Part shown: piece after piece, positions 57,636 to 64,000 of the stretch
Numbering within the stretch: position 1 is the first letter of the stretch
How the letters are laid out: the number at the start of each line of letters is the position of its first letter
DNA from: Gambelia wislizenii
Lineage: Eukaryota > Chordata > Lepidosauria > Squamata > Crotaphytidae
Reading direction: 5' to 3'
DNA length: 64,000 nucleotides
Assembly (NCBI GenBank): GCA_030847615.1
Contig: JAUMIR010000003.1
Span: forward strand, 335,239,756 to 335,303,755
Position numbers and translations under genes: made by a program
Notes under the pieces: generated by a model
Told to the model about the DNA's origin: nothing
Databases searched by the model: none
The model's input: the letters and a program-made list of their open reading frames with translations, nothing else

Positions 57636-59023
57636 GGTGAAGACTCTGATGAAGAAGATCTTTGTGCCATTAGTAACAAATGGACTTTCCAAAGGACAAG
57701 CCGAAGATGGTCTCGGGTAGAAGACATTGACACCTTAATTCATCAATCAAGCAAACATGGCTCCTCAGGCGAGACTAAAATGAAGATCACCACCAGCAGT
57801 GAAAGTGTGCTTACTGATCTGAGTGAGCCTGAGGTCTCATCTATTCACAGTGAGAGCAGTGGTGGGAGTGACCACAGGAGTCAGTCTGTAGTCAGCAACA
57901 TTCTCAGGGAGACATTGGATGGATCTGGAGAATACTGTGTAGAAAACGCTCATGACTCCTGTTCAGTTGGTAGTACCCCTTCCCAGCTTGCAGAAGACTC
58001 TACAAACCTCAGGAATGAGAAACCAATGCGAACCAAAGCTAAAACTTTTCTAAAGCGCATGGAGACACTTAAAAACAAGGGTGTCCATGGAAAATTAAAA
58101 GGCACTGGGAGGACTAGTGGCTTAGTAATAAGTAGACCTGTTCTTCAGCATGAGCCAAAAGGCCTAAAGGATTTGCAATGTTTGCAAATAAGGGATGGAG
58201 ACCTCCAAAATGCAGGGACCCAAGACACAGTCAAACAAGGTTCTTCTTTCTCTGCTAAATCTAGCAGTGAGAGCAGCCAGTCAGAGATGAGCAGTAGTGG
58301 CATAAGCACTCCTTCCTTAAAGGAGCGCAAGTATCATGAAACAAATAAACGAGGTGGCATGTACCTGGAGGATCTGGATGTTCTTGCAGGAGCAGAACTC
58401 AGGCAAGTGATTGATCAAAACCATAGAAATGAATTTCATTCTCAAGAGAACCTAGTGGTTCATATTCCTAAAGATCACAAACCCGGAACATTTCCTAAGG
58501 CACTTTCAATTGAAAGCCTATCTCCTATAGACAATAGCAATCGTGTGAACTGGAGAACAGGTAGCATTTCATTAAACAACAAGACAGGTTCAACACCCAA
58601 GGAGGCCAGCCCCCTTGCTTCTTGTCCAAAGGAGAGCCGAATCAGCATTTATGACAATGTTCCAGGCTCTCACTTGTATGCCAGCACTGGAGACCTTCTA
58701 GACTTGGAACGAGAAAACCTTTTTCCTCATCTGGATGACATTTTGCAGCAGGTCAATGGGCTTCAAGAATCTGTAGATGATTGGTCAAAAAATATATTAC
58801 CAGAATTGAAAAACAATGTTTTATCAGTTGGTGACTGTAGCTCTTTGGCATTCCGGTCACCAGCTAAGATTTCATTAGACTTTGAACAGAACTCTGTATC
58901 TGATGACCGGACAACACCTAGTGATATAGATAGAGATGGGACATCTCTCAATGAATCAGAAGTTCCTGGTGTCAGGGACAGAAGAGACTCTGGTGTTGGA
59001 GCATCTCTCACTAGGCCAAACAG
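57636..59023 (+). CDS. STARD13: STARD13 large linker exon (serine-rich, focal-adhesion region)
   Basis: This 1388 nt exon gives 462 codons plus two bases, fully open, between acceptor ttcag (57631-57635) and donor GTTTGT (59024). It starts GEDSDEEDLCAISNKWTFQR and ends with RRDSGVGASLTRPN, both hallmarks of STARD13. In order it shows an acidic start, a Ser-rich tract (SSESSQSEMSSSG), the block KRGGMYLEDLDVLAG, the block HKPGTFPKALSIESLSP, and YDNV at 58650-58661. DLC1 uses the corresponding YDNV site for the tensin SH2 domain. LDDIL at 58731-58745 corresponds to the LD-type motif that binds talin and FAK in DLC1. This linker places the protein at focal adhesions and is usually phosphorylated; those roles are taken from the family. 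An in-frame Met at 57624 lies in the intron and is not a start. The reading also continues eight codons past the donor, which is not used. Confidence 0.96.
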
Positions 59024-59332
59024 GTTTGTAGCATTCTTATTATTTTAGCTGAAGATTGGTTGGGAAAATCATGGTGCTTAGAATTGCAGAGTAAAAAACA
59101 ATAGAAGTATATAGTTGTCGTGCAACTCTTATATAGTTATTTAGGAGGGAGCTGATGGTTACTCTTACAGAATAGCCCTGAGGAACATGGCAGTTCAACA
59201 TTGGTATTAATTTTGATCCCCAATTTATGGTTAAATTCTGAAGTTTTCAATATTCCCAAACAATCTTCCATTGAAAACTTTCCTACTTGTAGTAGTGCGA
59301 ACAATAGTGTTAACTATAACACAGGCACTGAG

Positions 59333-59424
59333 CTTGAAAATGCAACTCTTTCGAAATATAATACCCAGAAAACTGGAGGATTCTGGAAGTTGTAGTACAA
59401 AACAGTAACTTTTTCAAGCTCTGA
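59333..59424. repeat. Short palindromic MITE (agcttg family), copy 3
   Basis: Ends gagcttgaaaatgcaac and acagtaactttttcaagctc pair as at 3163-3285, although this copy is shorter. It lies in the intron between the large exon and the pre-RhoGAP exon. Confidence 0.6.
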
Positions 59425-59715
59425 ATAGGCAGTGTCTTACTGGAAAGAAATTTCATTGAATAGAAGTTGTTTCATCCTCACAATCTTTTTGAAGGATTGT
59501 TTCACAGATATAGATATTAGACCTTCCACCATCTGCCACAAGGATTTGTATGAGCAAAGCAGGATTATGAATTGTACACTGGCTACAATGATACAACTTC
59601 TTAGTCATGCATAGGTGCCATAGAAGTGAATGGGATTTTTATAAAGTGATCTTTATGGACTAGAAAATGTCTGCATGTCTGAGGAATAGCTGTAACATTC
59701 CTCAGACCTGTAGAC

Positions 59716-60045
59716 ATTTTAGAATCATAGAATCATAGAATTGCAGAGTTGGAAGAGACCACGAGGGCCATCCAGTCCAACTCCCTGCCATGCAGGAAAT
59801 CTTGATCAAAGCATCCCCGACAGATTGCAATCCAGCCTCTGTTTAAAGACCTCCAAGGAAGGAGACCCCACTACGCTCCGAGGGAGTGCGTTCCACTGCC
59901 AAACAGCTCTTACTGTCAAAAAGTTCCTCCTAATGTTGAGGTGGAATCTCTGTTCCTGGAGCTTGCATCCATTGCTCCGTGTTCCAGTCGCTGGAGCAGC
60001 AGAAAACAAGCCTGCTCCATTTTCTGCTGCTCCAGAGACTGGATT
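59716..60045 (-). mobile_element. CR1 LINE 3' end (antisense), copy 1
   Basis: The antisense CR1 terminus starts agaatcatagaatcatagaa and runs through ttggaagagaccacgagggc and ctctgtttaaagacctccaa. It ends in a short stem-loop on gagcagcagaaaa near 59995-60035. The inner ~245 bp are nearly identical to 62441-62700. It sits about 190 bp before the exon at 60231. Confidence 0.9.
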
Positions 60046-60230
60046 TTGCATGGATTCTTACTATGTTCCTGAAATGTTGGCAGCATTTTGTGGAATTCTT
60101 ATGGGTTTATACTGGCATGAGGGGCAGCAAAAGGAAGCCTTGTGTATTTGTAGAGACATTTTATAAGCATCAAACTGAGCACTATCATTAAGCTTCTTAT
60201 TTGACTGTATTTTATTTTGTTTATCTAAAG

Positions 60231-60404
60231 GCGATTACGTTGGCATAGTTTCCAGATCTCTCACCAACTGAGCTATGCCATAGGATCACTCCAAATTAGT
60301 AATCAGTCAGCTGCTCAGTTAAATCTGCTACAAAAGTTTTCCCTGCTTCGTCTTACTGCCATCATGGAAAAATATTCCATGTCAAACAAGCATGGCTGGA
60401 CATG
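60231..60404 (+). CDS. STARD13: STARD13 exon just upstream of the RhoGAP domain
   Basis: This 174 nt exon follows the acceptor ctaaag (60225-60230) and ends at a GTGAGT donor (60405). The two bases left by the previous exon plus its first g make Arg. The peptide then reads RLRWHSFQISHQ, ending LTAIMEKYSMSNKHGWTW with the last Trp codon split across the donor. This conserved segment lies between the linker and the RhoGAP domain in STARD13/DLC1. The exon that should follow (the start of RhoGAP) is not in the remaining 3.6 kb, which is filled with L2 and CR1 sequence. A 3' end of a CR1 LINE in antisense lies about 190 bp upstream, and the exon is intact. Confidence 0.94.
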
Positions 60405-61085
60405 GTGAGTACAACAGAAGTTAAAGCATCTTGATATTTAGCATTATCTAATTAGTTGTGTGTGTGCGTGCATGCGTGCCTTCACATGAAAAGTCTGTTC
60501 ATCATAAAAGTAAGACAACTTATTCTGTCAATGTGAAATTTGGCATGAAGAGTATACTAGGTTGGGGGCATAATACAGCCAGTATTCGTGAAAATGTGAT
60601 GAAGAATTGCTATGTCACAACAGTTTACATTTTACTCATTTAATATGAAGCATCATGCATCCATGTTTTCTCCCACTCAAAATATTCATTAATAAATCCT
60701 TCAGACAGTTCAAATTAATTTTTTTTTAAGTCAGGTATATTAAAGGGACACCCTTTTTCTTGTCTGATGATAAATCCTTACATATTTCTGAAGCTGTAAA
60801 TTTTAAATTGAGTCCAAAAAATGAACTTATAGCCCAAGAATCCTTGTTCAAAAAATTTCCTCGTAAGGAAGGTTAGCCTATCTGAAAATTGTACAAAGTT
60901 GTAGCATTGCTCTACCTTCCAGTTTTATAATACGCCAGTGGGCGTTTAAGGTTTGGGAGTTCCTGTGTATCCTTTATGAGGCCTAACATTTACATTAATG
61001 GTCTACAGAGATCCAATTTATGTAGTGTAAATATAAAACCTGACTAAATTACATAGTTGTTATTTTTTTTTAATTTAATCTTGCT
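60405..61085. other. Intron of STARD13 after the last visible exon
   Basis: AT-rich, unassigned. A short purine/pyrimidine alternating run (gtgtgtgcgtgcatgcgtgc) is at 60458-60478. Confidence 0.45.
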
Positions 61086-61220
61086 GCTGGAGCTAACTTA
61101 GAATTGCTTGTCCATTGGACAGATCACTTTGTCATGGACAGATCACTTTTTTGGTCAGGTTTAGACTTGCTGGGACTCAGAGCCTCTGCAGGGGTGGTTA
61201 GATTTAGGAAGGGATAGTTG
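61086..61220 (+). mobile_element. L2 LINE fragment
   Basis: The words ggacagatcactttttt, ggtcaggtttagacttgctg and ggactcagagcctctgcagg repeat almost exactly at 62289-62350, in the L2 endonuclease-side ORF. A 5' fragment on its own. Confidence 0.75.
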
Positions 61221-61349
61221 AATGCCTATGTCTGCTCTCCTATGAGGCTGAAGAATGTGTGGAATGTGAAGGGAATATATAGAACACTGGGTAAAAAGAA
61301 AGCAACAACAAAAAAGTTGGACAAAATTCTTATTGTGGGTATAGAATTC

Positions 61350-61460
61350 AAGATGAAGCCATGCTAGTCCGGAATATCAATATGCAAAGGGATCCTTTGA
61401 GCACCTTTGAGACTATCTGAGAGAAAGAAAATGCAACCCTGAAGTCTATGAAAGCTTATG
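61350..61460. repeat. Fragment of foldback repeat (aagctt arms)
   Basis: cacctttgagactatctgag and tctatgaaagcttatgtta resemble the arms of 34432-34660. Only one side is present. Confidence 0.4.
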
Positions 61461-62034
61461 TTACATTTATGTTATATTTACAAAAATACTCCACACAGAA
61501 TGCAAGAAGACGGCCTGTCCTAATGGCAATCTGAGTTGTTTTGCTGTATTGTGAAGGAGAGGGGCAAAAGTTAGCAAAAGCAGTGAGGGGAATGTGCATT
61601 CCCACATGTTGGGACAAGCAATTCGATAAGAATCGCTTTCTCATATGAGAGGAAGTGCAAACCTGATTGGCTGAACAAGCTCACAAACAGGGCTTGCTAA
61701 CAGAGCAAGTGCCCGCTGTTGCCATGTTGGGCTTTCACCTTAGCGAGTGATCGCTAAGGTTATAAAATGGGATGCAGTTTTTTTCTCTTTTTTGTTTTTT
61801 TGTAAAGACAAAATATTGCTTATGCGAACCATGGAAAAAGTGTGTTTAAAAAAAAAAAAAAGGTTGGTGGCAGCAAATTTTAAAATGCAAATAATTAATT
61901 CACAGCCACCATCTTGAATAGAGGGCATGCAAAGTTTATGGGAGCTGTAAGACCATTAAGGATTTTTGGTCTCCTGGATTTTTGGTCTCATTTAGACAGG
62001 CCCTTTAATCTATTTCCTCAGATGTATTTTGGCT

Positions 62035-64000
62035 GCCTACAGAAGACCAAAAGGGACAGAGCCAGCCAAATGGTTTGTGGAGCTGGGGGACTTCAACATC
62101 CATGCTGAGGCTACCTTGTCAGGAATGGGTCAGGGACTTCATATCTGACATGACAACCCAACCATGGATTTCTCCCAAGTGATATCTGGCCCCACTCATG
62201 CTGCTGGGCACACTCTAGACCTTATTTTCTATACGGGGGGGATGATGGTGATCTGAGAATGGGGGGTGCTCTTTACAGTTCCATTGTCATGGACAGATCA
62301 CTTTTTGGTCAGGTTTAGACTTGCTGGGACTCAGAGCCCCTGCAGGGGTGGTGGATCCATTAAGATGGTCTGCCCCAGGAGGCTTATGGATCCGGATGGA
62401 TTCCTGATGGCTCTTGGGGAGTTTCCGGATGCCTTGGCAAATCATAGAATCATAGAATTGCAGAGTTGGAAGAGACCACGAGGGCCATCCAGTCCAACCC
62501 CCTGCCATGCAGGAAATCACGATCAAAGCATCCCCGACAGATGGCCATCCAGCCTCTGTTTAAAGACCTCCAAGGAAGGAGACCCCACCACGCTCCGAGG
62601 GAGTGCGTTCCACTGCCGAACAGCTCTTACTGTCAAAAAGTTCCTCCTAATGTTGAGGTGGAATCTCTGTTCCTGGAGCTTGCACCCATTGCTCCGTGTT
62701 AAGACTTCTTTTTTTTTTAAACTTCCCTAGATCCTACTGTACTAGATAATTATAGGTCAGTCTCCAATCTTCCATTTTGGGGCAAGGTACTGGAGTGTGT
62801 GGTGGCTTCTCAACTCCAGAGGTTCCTGGATGAGGTGGATTATCTCGACCCATTTCAGTCTGGTTTCAGACCTGGTTATGGGACAGAGACAGCTTTGATC
62901 ACCTTGGTAGATGACCTACGTAGGGAACTAGAAAGGGGGGAGTGTGTCCCTGTTGGTTCTGCTGGACCTCTCAGTGGCTTTTGATATCATCAACCATGGT
63001 ATCCTTCTGAGTCACCTCTCTGGGATGGGGCTTGGAGGTACTGTTCTACAGTGGCTCCACTCTTTCCTGGAGGGGTACCGTTGGCCTGTGGAGTCCCTCA
63101 GGGGTTAGTCTTGTCAGCGTTTTGGAGTCAGGTGTCACCAGTATGCTGATGATACCCAGCTCTATTACTTCTTTCCACCTAATTCCAAAGAAGCTGTTCC
63201 TGTGCCAAACCGGTGTTTGGCAGCTGTAATGGATTAGTTGAGGGCAAACAAATTGAAACTTAATCCAGAAAAGACTGAGGTGCTCCTGGTCAGTTGAAAG
63301 ACAGATCTGGGAATAGGGATTCAGCCTGTGTTAGATGGGGCTAAACATCCCCTGAAAACACAGGTTTGCAGTTTGGGAGTACTCCTGGATTAAAATCTGA
63401 TCCTGGAGGCCCAGGTGTCAGCAGTGACCAGAAGTGCTTTTGCGCCATTAAAACTAGTGCACCAACTGCACCCATTCCTAGAGAAGTCAGATCTGACCAC
63501 AGTGGCACATGCCTTGGTTACACCCCATTTGGATTACTGTAATGCGCTCTATGTGGGGCTGTCTTTGAAAAGTGATCAGAAACTTCAGTTGTCCCAAAGA
63601 GCAGCAGCCAGGTTAACTGGGGCTGGCTACAGGGAGCACACAACTCCCTTGTTGCCAAAGCTCCATCAATGGCTTTCAATCTGTTTCCGGGCACAATTCA
63701 AAGTTTTGACCTATAAAGCCCTATATGGCTTGGGTCCAGGTAATTTGAAGGACTGTATCTTCCTTTATGAACCCATTAGAGCTCTTAGATCATATGGAGA
63801 GGCCCTTCTTTCTGTCCCACCACACTCTCAGGCTCATTTGGTTGGAACAAGGGAGAGGGCCTTCTCGGTGGCTGCTCCCAGGCTTTGGAACTCCCTCCCT
63901 AAAGAGGCCAGGATGGCCCCAACTCTGCTCTCCTTTCAACAAGTAGAAGCATTCTTGTACCATCAGGCATTTTCAGTCTAATGGGGGTGGACTTGTACAT
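62035..64000 (+). mobile_element. L2 LINE, runs off the right edge, split by CR1
   Basis: It contains an endonuclease-like start (gggggacttcaacatccatg, coding GDFNIH), then WTDHFLVRFRLAG, then, after the CR1 insertion at 62441-62700, the RT: DPFQSGFRPGYGTETALITL, motif A near 62960 (DLSVAFD), and a good C-terminus at 63415-63981 (PFLEKSDLTTVAHALVTPHL, AFSVAAPRLWNSLPKEAR). Several frame changes show decay, but the C-terminal 188 codons are open. Confidence 0.9.
62441..62700 (-). mobile_element. CR1 LINE 3' end (antisense), copy 2, inside L2
   Basis: It carries the same sequence as 59716-59970, differing at roughly eight to ten places in about 245 bp, so both copies are young or from one subfamily. 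It starts aatcatagaatcatagaatt and stops at tgctccgtgtt, next to a T-run (62706-62718). Confidence 0.9.

Noticed and set aside
59741..60166. Plus-strand open frame of 141 codons just before a STARD13 exon
   Set aside because: It is the antisense reading of a CR1 3' end and recurs with the CR1 copy at 62441-62700.
1..64000. CRISPR array, operon or prophage
   Set aside because: No regularly spaced repeats with unique spacers, no prokaryotic gene organisation; the repeats are all interspersed eukaryotic elements.

Overview
This window looks like nuclear DNA from a squamate reptile, probably a lizard. The evidence is the mix of dispersed repeats: tRNA-headed SINEs with a Bov-B-like tail (Sauria type), SINEs with a 5S-rRNA-derived head, CR1 and L2 LINEs, an RTE/Bov-B-like LINE, a Ty3/gypsy element, Tigger-like and hAT-like MITEs, and foldback elements. 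The species cannot be fixed from sequence alone. There is no sign of prokaryotic or viral gene organisation.

The only host gene I can support is STARD13 (DLC2, a RhoGAP/START-domain protein), on the + strand. Five consecutive internal coding exons are visible: 40379-40450, 43826-43907, 49587-49650, 57636-59023 and 60231-60404. Their splice phases are compatible throughout. They encode the SAM domain, the long serine-rich linker with the tensin- and talin-binding type motifs, and the segment just before the RhoGAP domain. The first exon(s), the RhoGAP and START exons and both gene ends lie outside the window or were not recognised. One intron (49651-57635) starts with GC rather than GT, and the reading frame requires it.

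Positions 1-40378 are intronic or upstream DNA with no recognisable exon. They hold a layered pile of mobile elements. A LINE of uncertain clade occurs in four 5'-truncated copies (10.1-11.9, 21.9-22.6, 30.0-30.5 and 35.8-36.5 kb), plus a fifth tail fused to a SINE (15.4-15.7 kb). A GC-rich element made almost entirely of hairpins lies at 20.64-21.81 kb, and a decayed Ty3/gypsy gag-protease-RT fragment with a probable 5' LTR at 27.2-30.0 kb. A roughly 600-700 bp DNA element with inverted termini occurs twice in opposite orientation (12.9-13.5 and 31.9-32.6 kb). In both places it sits inside another repeat.

Positions 40379-64000 hold the exons and younger insertions. About 100 bp upstream of the second visible exon is a 707 bp foldback bounded by a 13 bp target duplication. 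A pair of Tigger-type MITEs in opposite orientation lies at 47.6 and 48.8 kb. A hairpin hAT element with an 8 bp target duplication sits inside a CR1 at 55.1-55.3 kb. Two very similar CR1 3' ends lie at 59.7 and 62.4 kb, the second splitting an L2 LINE that runs off the right edge. I found no convincing new functional system. The most unusual structures are the palindromic array, the SINE-LINE chimera, the foldback beside a SAM exon and the GC-AG intron.
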